A stretch of 64,000 nucleotides of DNA from Sphingobacterium endophyticum (lineage in GTDB: Bacteria > Bacteroidota > Bacteroidia > Sphingobacteriales > Sphingobacteriaceae), in contig NZ_SMMI01000017.1 of NCBI RefSeq assembly GCF_009733535.1, positions 1-64,000 on the forward strand. The letters run 5' to 3'. The notes below the pieces were generated by a model. The model saw nothing but the letters and a program-made list of their open reading frames with translations, was not told where the DNA came from and ran no database searches. The translations under genes were made by a program, and so were the position numbers. Shown one piece after another: positions 18,794 to 27,650 of the stretch (the stretch's first letter is position 1; the number at the start of each line of letters is the position of its first letter).

Positions 18794-19243
18794 ATGATAG
18801 GAATATTTAACAAATTCAGAGTAGGATTATTGCCGATATACATAATCTTGGCAATCCTCACAGCTTCGGTTTCTTTGGTATCTTGTAGCAAAGATGATGA
18901 CCTCGAAATACAAAACGATTTTCCTTTTGAGGTCAAAGTAATGCCAGTATCGAAAGATATTGCCAATGGACAAACGGTGGAAATACGAGTTACAATTCAA
19001 CGAACAGGAAATTACAGCAACACGCAGTATTTTCTTCGCTATTTCCAATTTGACGGACAAGGTTCACTTCGATATTACAATGAAACACCATACTTGCCGA
19101 ACGATTTGTATCCGTTACCAACAGAGCAGTTCAGGCTATATTACACTTCTGCATCTGCTGTATCACAATCTTTTGATGTTTGGATTTCTGACAATTTTGG
19201 GAATGAAAAGCAATTGAGTTTTCAGTTTAATAGTAGTGATTAA
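18794..19243 (+). CDS. DUF3872 lipoprotein (TraQ-like)
   Basis: A 149-aa protein with a lipoprotein signal: hydrophobic segment YIILAILTASVSLVSC followed by SKDDD, so the likely lipidated cysteine is residue 32. The rest is beta-rich (FPFEVKVMPVSKDIANGQTVEIRVTI), the DUF3872 pattern that closes the tra operon in many Bacteroidetes elements and is called TraQ. TraP (a primase gene often found between traO and traQ) is missing here. A terminator follows 20 bases later. Confidence 0.75.
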   Translation: MIGIFNKFRVGLLPIYIILAILTASVSLVSCSKDDDLEIQNDFPFEVKVMPVSKDIANGQTVEIRVTIQRTGNYSNTQYFLRYFQFDGQGSLRYYNETPYLPNDLYPLPTEQFRLYYTSASAVSQSFDVWISDNFGNEKQLSFQFNSSD

Positions 19244-19262
19244 CAGGAATATAAACGTAGAT

Positions 19263-19291
19263 AAAAACCGACTTTTTAGGTCGGTTTTTTT
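19263..19291 (+). terminator. Rho-independent terminator of the tra operon
   Basis: Stem ACCGAC/GTCGGT (19267-19272 and 19280-19285), extended by flanking A/T pairs, around a short loop CTTTTTAG, followed by T7. It lies 20 bases past the stop of the last tra gene and is symmetrical enough to act in both directions. Confidence 0.8.
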
Positions 19292-19355
19292 GCTTTTAGA
19301 CTTTCGGATAAAAGCATTTTTTCTTAAATTTACTTAAACTAAAATCTCAATAAGT

Positions 19356-19691
19356 ATGGATGCAATTACTGCTCAATTAGTACTTGGTATTATTCCGCTT
19401 GTTATCGGGATAGGGCTTGTTTACTGGATAAGTCGCAGGAAATTTTACAGACGTAATGCTGTAGGTGCAGAAGGTTTTTCGAGCTTTGAAGCATCTGTAT
19501 TTACACGTTTCATAGAACGTGTTGGCAAATGGATTGCTTATGCTTTGATTATTATTGGTATTGTTTTTATTTGGTCGTATTCGCAAATGAAAAAAGAGAA
19601 AAAACAATCAGAAGTAAAAACGGAATGGCATAAAAGACCTTATTTGTATATTTGTAGATGGAACGTTGCGCTCCTTCGCATTTTGTTTTAA
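19356..19691 (+). CDS. Small two-helix membrane protein of unknown function
   Basis: A 111-aa protein with two membrane helices (LVLGIIPLVIGIGLVYWI, residues 8-25, and WIAYALIIIGIVFIWSY, about 58-74), separated by a loop containing RRKFYRRNAVGAEGFSSFE. Homologues are common after the tra operon of Bacteroidetes elements and are sometimes named molybdenum ABC transporter permease, but nothing in it supports transport. The last 20 residues (HKRPYLYICRWNVALLRILF) look like run-on sequence, so the 3' end may have been altered where cargo 2 joined. Confidence 0.6.
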   Translation: MDAITAQLVLGIIPLVIGIGLVYWISRRKFYRRNAVGAEGFSSFEASVFTRFIERVGKWIAYALIIIGIVFIWSYSQMKKEKKQSEVKTEWHKRPYLYICRWNVALLRILF

Positions 19692-19701
19692 AATATCGAC
19701 T

Positions 19702-20583
19702 TTATTTTCTCAATGATTTAGGGCTGCATCCTGTCTTCTTTTTAAAAAAATTATTAAAATATGTAGGATAATTAAAACCCAAACTAAAAGCTATGTCTGC
19801 TATGGGCCAATCTGTATTTCTCAATAATATATTTGCCTCTGCTAAAATACGGTCTGTAATGTGTGCTGTAGTGGATTTTCCTGTGATTTCCCTTACAGAA
19901 AAATTTAGATGATTAACGTGCACGGAGAGTACTTTTGCAAAATCACTAGCTGATTTTAATGTTAGTGGTTGAGAAGTTGACACTATGGGGAATTGTTGCT
20001 CCAAAAGTTCAAGAAAAAGGGTTGTAATTCTTTTAGACGCATTTGTAGGTTGCTCAGAGGATTCGGTCGGACTCAATTGCATCGCTTCGTGAATTATCAA
20101 GCTAACGTAGTTTCTTAAAAGTTCATATTTGTATTGATATTCAGACTCTGAAACTTCGATCATTTTTATAAAAAAAATTTCCAGTGTAGTATATTCAGAT
20201 TCGTTTAGAAAAAATATAGGCTTTGTACCACATATATTAAATAAGGGAGAGTTTTGCACACTCTCGCTAAATTTGCTTTCTTTCAAAAACTCTTCTTTAA
20301 ATATACAAAAATATCCTTTTAGGTCTCCTGGAGCACTTTCCCAAGAATATGGCGTAATAGGGCTTGTAAACATTAAAGCAGGTTGATTAACATCGACCTC
20401 ACCGTCAGCATAAAGAACCCTTCCAAAACTTTTTAATAGAGAAATCTTATAATAATCCTTTCTACTGTAATGTGTCGGAGTTTTACAAAATTCTTCCAAT
20501 TCAAAAACATTAAACAGCTTATCAACTTCTGTAGAAACTTGATTGTTTTGGAAAAAATCTTCTAACGATTCTAAGTTTTTCAT
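19702..20583 (-). CDS. AraC-family transcriptional regulator
   Basis: A 293-aa protein. The C-terminal 100 residues carry the double HTH of the AraC family (LTLKSASDFAKVLSVHVNHL, then WPIADIAFSLGFNYPTYFNN near residue 260 and KTGCSPKSLR at the end). The N-terminal cupin-like part has ALMFTSPITPYSWE. It sits at the left end of the molybdenum-enzyme cargo in the same orientation as the cytochrome and hydroxylase genes, with 470 bases between. It probably responds to the substrate of the hydroxylase; the ligand is unknown. Confidence 0.85.
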   Translation of the reverse strand: MKNLESLEDFFQNNQVSTEVDKLFNVFELEEFCKTPTHYSRKDYYKISLLKSFGRVLYADGEVDVNQPALMFTSPITPYSWESAPGDLKGYFCIFKEEFLKESKFSESVQNSPLFNICGTKPIFFLNESEYTTLEIFFIKMIEVSESEYQYKYELLRNYVSLIIHEAMQLSPTESSEQPTNASKRITTLFLELLEQQFPIVSTSQPLTLKSASDFAKVLSVHVNHLNFSVREITGKSTTAHITDRILAEANILLRNTDWPIADIAFSLGFNYPTYFNNFFKKKTGCSPKSLRK

Positions 20584-21053
20584 GTACCTAAAAATAGTAT
20601 AATAATTAAAATGAACTTAATAAAATTTGACAAAAAACTAATTTATAATGCATTAAACTACTCTTAATCAATTTTTTATAAAATGAGTGCACAAAAAAGG
20701 TGCTTTTTGCAATAGCGAAAAATGGTTAATTAGCTTCGTAAATTACATTAAGATTCTTAATTACGCATCAATGTTAGATTACTTTATCTCCAGCATTATA
20801 AAATTATAGAAATAGTTGGAGAATGATATAATACTAAAAGAATCGTATCGTTTTGCTAATCTTACATTTATTTCGTTTGTGGGGTAGTTAGATAAATTCC
20901 AGAGAAAATTTTAAACTTTCTTTTGGAATGAAGTTTGAATCTTTTGTAAGCATATCAAATTACTAGCTCGTCATACTATACTGCTAAACTCCTAATTAAT
21001 GATTCCTCAATTAAATTTATTTTATAAGAAGATAGTGCGTGCTTACAAATAAT
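20584..21053. other. Intergenic region upstream of the araC-type gene
   Basis: 470 AT-rich bases with no credible gene. It must hold the promoter of the AraC-type regulator (minus strand) and the 3' end of the cytochrome transcript. A short imperfect dyad GCAC-AAAAAAG-GTGC is near 20688. No clear terminator with a U-tract is seen. Confidence 0.4.
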
Positions 21054-21731
21054 CTATTTTTTATCAGCCTTTATTTTTTCGGAGGGAATATAAGCACCTG
21101 TTGCAAGCCAAGTCTTGAAATTTTCTACAAACTCTTTGTGAGTTCCTGGAGGCAATTCCCTTCCTTCACCAGGATTCCACCCGCCAATTACCAATTTGTC
21201 ATGACTCACATGCTCAATTAGTTGCTCGTGGTTCTTATGATTATTTGTAGCTGGGTTTAGCAATTGTTTTGCCAACTCGCTAGGCGACTTACCCTGAAAG
21301 ACCATCTTCATGTCTGCTGGCGGCAAATGCCAGTTCGGATTACCGGGAGGAGTATGTAAACCGGGGGTATTTGTGGGTTGGTGGCAACTATTACATTTCA
21401 TGGCGTAAAGCCCCTTTCCGTCAACACCTCTTTTTGGCAACATAGCATGCAGATGGCTATCTTCCCCCTGAAGAGGGATATCTCCAGAAGGATGACAATT
21501 CATACATCGTGGGTGCTGTAATACAGCATGAACTTTCATATAGGCTTTTACGGAGGTAATGCTATCCTTTTTTTGTTGTACAGAAGTACTATTGCCGATT
21601 TGCTCTATTTTTATAGGCATATAAGTTTTGTTGCTAAAAGAATTTGCAATTACGTAAGCAGTTATCGATACGAAGGCTATGAGTATCATTGACTTTCTTG
21701 ATATCATATTATTTAATTTTTTAATCATCAT
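21054..21731 (-). CDS. Membrane-anchored dihaem cytochrome c
   Basis: A 225-aa protein with an N-terminal membrane or signal segment (MILIAFVSITAYVIANSF, residues 15-32) and two haem-binding C-x-x-C-H motifs: CMNCH at 76-80 and CNSCH at 113-117. Possible axial methionines lie downstream (for example in PADMKMVF). It follows the molybdenum hydroxylase genes by 17 bases in the same direction, so it is the likely electron acceptor that takes electrons from the 2Fe-2S subunit to the respiratory chain. It acts in the periplasm or on the outer face of the inner membrane. Confidence 0.8.
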   Translation of the reverse strand: MMIKKLNNMISRKSMILIAFVSITAYVIANSFSNKTYMPIKIEQIGNSTSVQQKKDSITSVKAYMKVHAVLQHPRCMNCHPSGDIPLQGEDSHLHAMLPKRGVDGKGLYAMKCNSCHQPTNTPGLHTPPGNPNWHLPPADMKMVFQGKSPSELAKQLLNPATNNHKNHEQLIEHVSHDKLVIGGWNPGEGRELPPGTHKEFVENFKTWLATGAYIPSEKIKADKK

Positions 21732-21747
21732 TAGTCTTCTTTATTAG

Positions 21748-23901
21748 TTAAAGCTTATGGTTCATTAGCGGAAGATTGTAAATCCGTTTGCCTGTAGCAG
21801 CAAAAATTGCATTGGCAATAGCTGGAGCCGTTGGTGGTACAGCACATTCTCCAACTCCGCCCATTTTTCCGTCACTTTCAACGATGTAAACATTTATTTC
21901 AGGAGTTTCGTGTATCCTAGCTATTTTATAGTCATAAAAATTATTTTGCTGTAATTTTCCATCCTCGATAGTGATTTCACCATAAAGTGCCATGGTTAAA
22001 CCAAATATAATTCCACTTTCGACCTGCGCTTTTACGCCTTCTGGATTTACAGCTAAGCCGCAATCAATTGCACAATCTATTTTGTGCACTTTTACTTGTC
22101 CATTCAAAATACTCACTTCGGCAATAGTTGCTACATAACTTCCAAATGCCTCGGCTACCGCTACACCTTTAAAATGACCCGTTGGCAATGCTTTTTTCCA
22201 ATTACCTTTTTCAGCAACAAGATTTAGTGCTGCTAAGTGTCGAGGATGTTCTTTAAAGAAACCACGTCTGTACTCCACTGGATCACGACCGGCATTGTGT
22301 GCAACTTCATCCATCATTGTTTCCATAACGTAAGCTGTATGCGTATGCCCAACAGAACGAAACCATAAGACAGGTATAGCCTCCTCAGTATTGTGTAATC
22401 CTATAAAGTGATCTGGTATGCTGGTGAAATATGGCGAGCCTTTTACACCTTCCACAGTGGTGTCATCAATAGAATCTTTTAGCTCTCCTAATACGTTAGC
22501 TGCGCCTTTCATAATGGATTGTGATGCAATATTATGATTCCAAGCAACTGGCCTTCCTTTAATATCAAGACCTGCTGTTACATTATGTACGACAAAAGGT
22601 CTAAAATAACCACCTTTTATATCATCTTCGCGACTCCAAACCATTTTAACAGGTTTTCCGGAGGCTTTTGCAATATGCACCGCTTCAGAAACAAAGTCTG
22701 CAGTAGGAGTTGCTCGTCTTCCAAATCCGCCACCTAGAAACGGAACGTTTATAGTGATGTTTTCAGGAGCAAATCCTAGAATTTTAGCAGCCGCAGCCTG
22801 TTCCACCCCTGGTAATTGGGTGCCAGTCCATATTTCGCATTTGCCATTTTCTATTTTTACCGTACAATTTAATGGTTCCATAGGTGCATGGGCGAGATAT
22901 GGGAAAACATATTCTGCTTTTAAAACTTTTGTAGATTTTGATAAACCATCTGATGCGTTACCTTGTTTTTGTACTGTTAATCCATTAGATGCTGCCAGTT
23001 TTTTGTAAGCTGCTGTTTGTTTGGTGGTTGATATTCCAACGGCTGAACCATTTACCCAAGTAACCCGTAACGCTCTTTTACCTTGTTGCGCAGCATAGTA
23101 GTTATCAGCAATAACAGCAACGCCAGTAGGTATTTGAACCACTTGTCTTACACCTTTTATTGCTTTTGCTTCAGTTGCATTAAATGATTTTACTTTTCCC
23201 CCAAATACTGGTGAATGTGCCACAACAGCGGTTAATAAACCAGGGAATTGAATATCCATGCCAAATATAGCTTTTCCGTTGGTTTTTACCCCGGCGTCTA
23301 ATCGTTTAACACTTTTGCCAATATATTTCCAATTATCTTTGGAACGTAATGTCACTTTTTCGGGAACTGGTAAAAGTGCTGCATCAGCAGCTAATTCGCC
23401 ATAAGTGAATTTTTTTCCACCAGCTGTAACAGTCCCATTTTCTGTTTTACAATTTTCAATAGCTACACCTGTACGTTTTGCTGCTACTTGAGTTAATAAA
23501 ATTCTTGCAGTAGCACCAGCATTACGATAGCGATCAAATTCAGACCAAGTTGTGGTAGAGCCTCCTGTAATTTGTATGCCATAAACCGGGTGATTAAATG
23601 CTTCGTCTGCACCGCCATGCTTTACGATAATCTGATTAAGGTCAACATCAAGTTCTTCTGCCAACAACATTGGAAGAGTAGTCCAGATACCCTGCCCCAT
23701 TTCAACGTGACTAAGTAGTACTGTAATTGAGTTATCTGTACCAATTTTCAAGAAAGCATTTGGAGAAAATGGAAGTCCAGCAGATGTTGCTACTTCACCC
23801 ATTGCTGCCATTTTATTAGCTCCTGGTATTGTAAAAGAAATCAGCAATCCTCCGGCTACTAAAGCTCCAGATTTAATAAAATTTCGTCTGTCCATGTTCA
23901 T
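21748..23901 (-). CDS. Molybdopterin-binding large subunit, isoquinoline 1-oxidoreductase/aldehyde dehydrogenase type
   Basis: A 717-aa xanthine-dehydrogenase-family large subunit. An N-terminal twin-arginine signal DRRNFIKSGALVAGGLLIS (residues 4-22) points to Tat export folded with cofactor. Family motifs are SHVEMGQGIWTTL near 64, LGGGFGRRA near 388, and the active-site GGVGE with the catalytic glutamate at 685. The duplicated layout with an internal Tat signal is typical of IorB and related periplasmic hydroxylases. It overlaps the 2Fe-2S subunit gene by one base. Substrate unknown: N-heteroaromatic or aldehyde. Confidence 0.85.
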   Translation of the reverse strand: MNMDRRNFIKSGALVAGGLLISFTIPGANKMAAMGEVATSAGLPFSPNAFLKIGTDNSITVLLSHVEMGQGIWTTLPMLLAEELDVDLNQIIVKHGGADEAFNHPVYGIQITGGSTTTWSEFDRYRNAGATARILLTQVAAKRTGVAIENCKTENGTVTAGGKKFTYGELAADAALLPVPEKVTLRSKDNWKYIGKSVKRLDAGVKTNGKAIFGMDIQFPGLLTAVVAHSPVFGGKVKSFNATEAKAIKGVRQVVQIPTGVAVIADNYYAAQQGKRALRVTWVNGSAVGISTTKQTAAYKKLAASNGLTVQKQGNASDGLSKSTKVLKAEYVFPYLAHAPMEPLNCTVKIENGKCEIWTGTQLPGVEQAAAAKILGFAPENITINVPFLGGGFGRRATPTADFVSEAVHIAKASGKPVKMVWSREDDIKGGYFRPFVVHNVTAGLDIKGRPVAWNHNIASQSIMKGAANVLGELKDSIDDTTVEGVKGSPYFTSIPDHFIGLHNTEEAIPVLWFRSVGHTHTAYVMETMMDEVAHNAGRDPVEYRRGFFKEHPRHLAALNLVAEKGNWKKALPTGHFKGVAVAEAFGSYVATIAEVSILNGQVKVHKIDCAIDCGLAVNPEGVKAQVESGIIFGLTMALYGEITIEDGKLQQNNFYDYKIARIHETPEINVYIVESDGKMGGVGECAVPPTAPAIANAIFAATGKRIYNLPLMNHKL

Positions 23902-24362
23902 TATTTGTTCTTTAGTGTTTTTGCAGCCTGATGAATAGCGGCTCTAATTCTAGGATAGGTGCCACATCTACAAATATTACCTGCCATAGCATCATCAATA
24001 TCTTGATCCGTTGGTGAAGGGTTCTCCCTCAAAAGAACAGCTGCTGACATAATCTGACCAGATTGGCAGTATCCACACTGTGGCACATCAAATTCTAGCC
24101 ATGCTTTTTGAAGTGGATGGTCATTATCAAGAGAAAGACCTTCAATAGTTGTGATGTTCTTTCCTACAGCTCTTTCAACCTTAGTAACACATGACCGAAC
24201 TGCTTCTCCATCAAGGTGTACCGTGCAGGCACCACATTGAGCCACTCCGCACCCAAATTTAGTGCCTGTTAATCCGACTAAATCTCTCAATGCCCACAAT
24301 AGAGGCATGTCTATTGACGCATCAATTTCATATGCCTTTTCATTTACTTTTAGTGTAATCAT
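23901..24362 (-). CDS. 2Fe-2S small subunit of the molybdenum hydroxylase (IorA-like)
   Basis: A 153-aa protein with two 2Fe-2S clusters. The plant-type cluster uses Cys38, Cys43, Cys46 and Cys58 (GCGVAQCGAC motif) and the second uses Cys96, Cys99, Cys131 and Cys133 (CGYCQSGQ, ICRCGTYPRIR). The start MITLKVNEKAYEI at 24362 is chosen over the open frame from 24431 because it matches the family start. It is the first gene of the minus-strand operon small subunit, large subunit, cytochrome c. It moves electrons from Moco to the cytochrome and probably hitchhikes on the Tat signal of the large subunit. Confidence 0.9.
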   Translation of the reverse strand: MITLKVNEKAYEIDASIDMPLLWALRDLVGLTGTKFGCGVAQCGACTVHLDGEAVRSCVTKVERAVGKNITTIEGLSLDNDHPLQKAWLEFDVPQCGYCQSGQIMSAAVLLRENPSPTDQDIDDAMAGNICRCGTYPRIRAAIHQAAKTLKNK

Positions 24363-24944
24363 ATAATAGTTGTTGTTAACAAACGATACCTTAGTTATAA
24401 TATAATAAGTAAATAACTGTTGTTTTCTCAATTTTTTTATTAGTTCAGAGTTTTAACAAATAAATTATACTAGGAACAAATAACTGTAATTGGAATAAAA
24501 CGAGTCATTTACTAATAACAAATTTAAGATTTAAGTTATATTTCAAATAAAGAAAATCAAAGGGATAATTAAGAATTTCAAATATTTATATTGCAATATT
24601 ATAATTTGCTCCTCTTAATAAGAGACTACCTCTTTATTTTATCAAACGCATAATTTTATTTATTTGGTTTATTAAAATTGAACGAGACTACAATTGTTTG
24701 AAAACATTAATTTATTATTTGATTTTCTTTAGTTTTCGTTGTGTAAAATATTTTAACTTTACTTATTGCAATTTAGAGCTAAGTCTAGGTTATACCTATG
24801 ATTACTCGTAATGTCCAAATCGCTTATGTTTGTAATTAGGCAGTCCAACGCAAGATGAAGTAATTATATAAAATAGGAGTTAATGTAATGCTATATAACA
24901 AGGCGTTTTAATGAACATAAAAATAAAAAATTTAGTTTTAAAAG
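24363..24944. promoter_or_regulatory. Divergent promoter region between hydroxylase operon and Moco operon
   Basis: 580 very AT-rich bases without a gene, between the minus-strand hydroxylase operon and the plus-strand xdhC-moa operon. Both promoters must lie here, so one regulator (the AraC-type protein at 19702-20583 is the obvious candidate) could control both. Bacteroidetes promoter words (TTTG and TAnnTTT-like boxes) occur, for example TAACTTTA near 24755, but their spacing is not decisive. Confidence 0.45.
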
Positions 24945-26063
24945 ATGGGTGAATTGGCTGATATTATAGCGGCATATAGAAAAGCAGAAAAGGAACAAAT
25001 TCGCGCCGCACTTGCTACAGTTGTGATGGTAGAAGGTTCATCTTATCGGCAAGCTGGCGCAAGAATGTTGGTCACAGAAGATGGGCAACTTACAGGTGCA
25101 ATTAGTGGGGGATGTTTGGAAGGCGATGCTTTAAAAAAAGCCGTGTTGGCAATTCATCAGAAAAGCAATAAACTCATCACTTACGATACCAGTAATCCTG
25201 ATGATGTAGAATTTGGGGTTCAGTTGGGGTGTAATGGGATTGTGCATATTTTGTTTGAATATATTGATAAAAATGCTACTCAAAATCCAATATCTCTTTT
25301 GGAAAAAACAATAGAAAACAGAAATAAATCTGTTATCACAACGATATTTTCATTAGAAAAAAGAAACAAACAAATTGGAACTGTAGGATTTGTAAGAAAT
25401 CAGGAATTAATTTTATTAAACTCCGAAGGAATTTCAGAAAGTGGATTGATGAATTTTTCTTCAAAGGTTTTAGAAAAAAAACAGAATATATTGAGTACAG
25501 TTTCATCAAATGAAATCCTGCTGCAATATATTCCTCCACAAACCACACTTATTATCGCTGGAGCCGGAAATGATGTAAAACCTTTAGTAGAAACAGCTTC
25601 CATTTTAGGATGGAAAACCATCATCACTGACGGCAGAGTAACTCACGCACAGAAAAAGAGATTTCCAAAAGCGGATGAGGTTTTATTTGCTAAGCCCGAA
25701 GAAATCATTGATAAAATAGAAATAGACGAATCGACTATTTTTGTTTTGATGACGCACAATTATAATTACGATTTGGCTTTGTTAAAACTCATTATACATC
25801 AGCCTGTAAAATATATTGGACTTTTGGGGCCAAAAACAAAGCTTGACAGAATGATTGACGATGTGAAAAGTTCTGGTATAAACGTTGGAGATGAAGAATT
25901 AAATAAACTTTACGGGCCTGTCGGTTTGGATATTGGCGCTGAAACTTCAGAGGAAATCGCCATTTCGATCATTGCAGAAATCAAAGCTGTTTTGAGCCAA
26001 AGAAATGGTTTGTTTCTGAGAGAAAAAAAGGAAAAAATCCACACTGATACTGTGAGTAAATAA
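24945..26063 (+). CDS. XdhC/CoxI-family Moco insertion and sulfuration factor
   Basis: A 372-aa protein. The N-terminal XdhC/CoxI domain has VEGSSYRQAGARMLV and GAISGGCLEGD (residues about 30-65). The C-terminal Rossmann domain (TTLIIAGAGNDVKPL near 201, then LMTHNYNYDLALL and YIGLLGPKTK) is the XdhC_C type. XdhC proteins bind Moco, help its sulfuration and insert it into xanthine-dehydrogenase-family enzymes. It heads the Moco operon and is divergent from the hydroxylase it would mature. The next gene, moaA, starts 10 bases later. Confidence 0.88.
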   Translation: MGELADIIAAYRKAEKEQIRAALATVVMVEGSSYRQAGARMLVTEDGQLTGAISGGCLEGDALKKAVLAIHQKSNKLITYDTSNPDDVEFGVQLGCNGIVHILFEYIDKNATQNPISLLEKTIENRNKSVITTIFSLEKRNKQIGTVGFVRNQELILLNSEGISESGLMNFSSKVLEKKQNILSTVSSNEILLQYIPPQTTLIIAGAGNDVKPLVETASILGWKTIITDGRVTHAQKKRFPKADEVLFAKPEEIIDKIEIDESTIFVLMTHNYNYDLALLKLIIHQPVKYIGLLGPKTKLDRMIDDVKSSGINVGDEELNKLYGPVGLDIGAETSEEIAISIIAEIKAVLSQRNGLFLREKKEKIHTDTVSK

Positions 26064-26073
26064 GAAATAAGAT

Positions 26074-27054
26074 ATGCTGGCCGACCAATTTGGAAGAATA
26101 CACAACTACTTGAGAATCTCTTTAACGGATAATTGCAATCTGCGCTGTTTTTACTGTATGCCAGAAGAAAATTATGATTTTACACCACACTCAAAACTGA
26201 TGCAAGTGGAGGAAATTGATGCCGTAGCCAAATTATTTGTTCAGCAAGGTGTTAATAAAATCAGGCTCACAGGAGGCGAACCTTTTGTAAGAAAAGATGC
26301 TTCGAAAATCATCCAAAATTTAGGTAAATTACCAGTACAATTGGCCTGCACCACAAACGGTATCCGTATTGATGATATGCTTCCAGAAATCGTTAAAGCA
26401 AATTTTCACAGTATTAATATTAGCCTCGATACTTTACAAAAAGACAAATTCCTAAGAATCACCCGCCGAGATTATTTTGACAGAGTGGTTAAAAATATCG
26501 ATTTGCTTTTAAATAACAACATAACAACCAAAATCAACGTTGTGGCAATGAAAGGCATTAATGATGATGAAATATCCGACTTTATTGCATTTACAAAAAA
26601 CAATCTTATAGACATTCGATTTATAGAATTTATGCCTTTCAGCGGGAACAAATGGAGCAGCAATCAGGTAATGACGCAAAGAGATATTTTAGATATTATT
26701 AAAGAAAAATACCACTATGTTGCTCAACCCATCGGTTTTCACGAAACAGCGAAAAGTTTTAAAATTCATGGTCACAAAGGAAGGTTCTCTATCATCAGCA
26801 CAATGAGCGAACCTTTTTGCAGCGGATGCAACCGGATAAGACTTACTGCCGATGGAAAATTGAAAAACTGTCTGTTCTCAAAACACGAAACCGACCTTTT
26901 GACACCCTTTCGAAACGGTCAGGATATTTTACCAATCATACAATCTGCGATTTGGTCAAAAGCAAAAACACAAGGCGGACAATTGAATGAACAGTTTGAA
27001 AAAATCAACGCATCAATCATTCAAAACAGAAGTATGATTAATATCGGCGGATAA
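26074..27054 (+). CDS. moaA: GTP 3',8-cyclase MoaA
   Basis: A 326-aa radical SAM enzyme for the first step of Moco synthesis. The N-terminal 4Fe-4S motif C-N-L-R-C-F-Y-C (Cys21, Cys25, Cys28) is present, then LTGGEPFVRKD near 66, and the C-terminal substrate cluster CSGCNRIRLTADGKLKNCLF near 249. The protein ends with the double glycine needed for MoaA activity. Its TAA/ATG junction overlaps the next gene (mocA) at 27054. Confidence 0.95.
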   Translation: MLADQFGRIHNYLRISLTDNCNLRCFYCMPEENYDFTPHSKLMQVEEIDAVAKLFVQQGVNKIRLTGGEPFVRKDASKIIQNLGKLPVQLACTTNGIRIDDMLPEIVKANFHSINISLDTLQKDKFLRITRRDYFDRVVKNIDLLLNNNITTKINVVAMKGINDDEISDFIAFTKNNLIDIRFIEFMPFSGNKWSSNQVMTQRDILDIIKEKYHYVAQPIGFHETAKSFKIHGHKGRFSIISTMSEPFCSGCNRIRLTADGKLKNCLFSKHETDLLTPFRNGQDILPIIQSAIWSKAKTQGGQLNEQFEKINASIIQNRSMINIGG

Positions 27055-27650
27055 TGAAAGATACGGGAATTATATTATTAGCAGCAGGAAATTCTACAAG
27101 AATGGGAACTGCAAAACAATTACTGATTTATCAAGGAAAAACATTGCTTGATAGAATGATTAACACAGCATTGGAAGTGTTTTACAAGAATCAAATCATC
27201 TTGGTTTTGGGAGCGAATCATCATGAAATAGCTTCTATGATTACCGAAAAAAATATATCAATATCAATCAATAATGATTGGCAATCTGGAATGGCTTCTT
27301 CAATCAAATCAGGATTAAAAACTTTAATAGATCGGTTTCCCGAAATGGAAAAATGTTTTATTTTGGTATGCGACCAGCCTTATTTAACGAGTGATTTATT
27401 TTTAGAAATGCTAAAATTGAATGAGAGTTCAAAAAAAGAAATCATCGTGGCAAAATATGCCGATATATTGGGAGTTCCGGCTTTATTTTCTAAAAAATAT
27501 TTTGAAAATTTATTGTCGCTTACAGGCGAACAAGGGGCAAAAAAAATTATTCAACAGAATATGAAAGATGTTGAAACTTTTGAATTTGAAAAGGGAGCTA
27601 TTGATATTGATACGAAAGCAGATTATGAAAATTTAAAATCGAAAGAATGA
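27054..27650 (+). CDS. mocA: MocA-like molybdenum cofactor cytidylyltransferase
   Basis: A 198-aa nucleotidyltransferase with the signature LLAAGNSTRMGTAKQLL (residues 8-24) and VCDQPYLTSDLF near 103. MocA adds CMP to Mo-molybdopterin to give the cytosine dinucleotide form used by xanthine-dehydrogenase-family enzymes. Presence beside an IorAB-like hydroxylase supports MocA rather than the GMP-adding MobA. Overlaps moaA by one base and moeA by four bases. Confidence 0.82.
   Translation: MKDTGIILLAAGNSTRMGTAKQLLIYQGKTLLDRMINTALEVFYKNQIILVLGANHHEIASMITEKNISISINNDWQSGMASSIKSGLKTLIDRFPEMEKCFILVCDQPYLTSDLFLEMLKLNESSKKEIIVAKYADILGVPALFSKKYFENLLSLTGEQGAKKIIQQNMKDVETFEFEKGAIDIDTKADYENLKSKE

Noticed and set aside
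19356..19691. Naming this gene a molybdenum ABC transporter permease that belongs to the Moco cargo
   Set aside because: Only two membrane helices, no transporter motif, and homologues follow tra operons without Moco genes.
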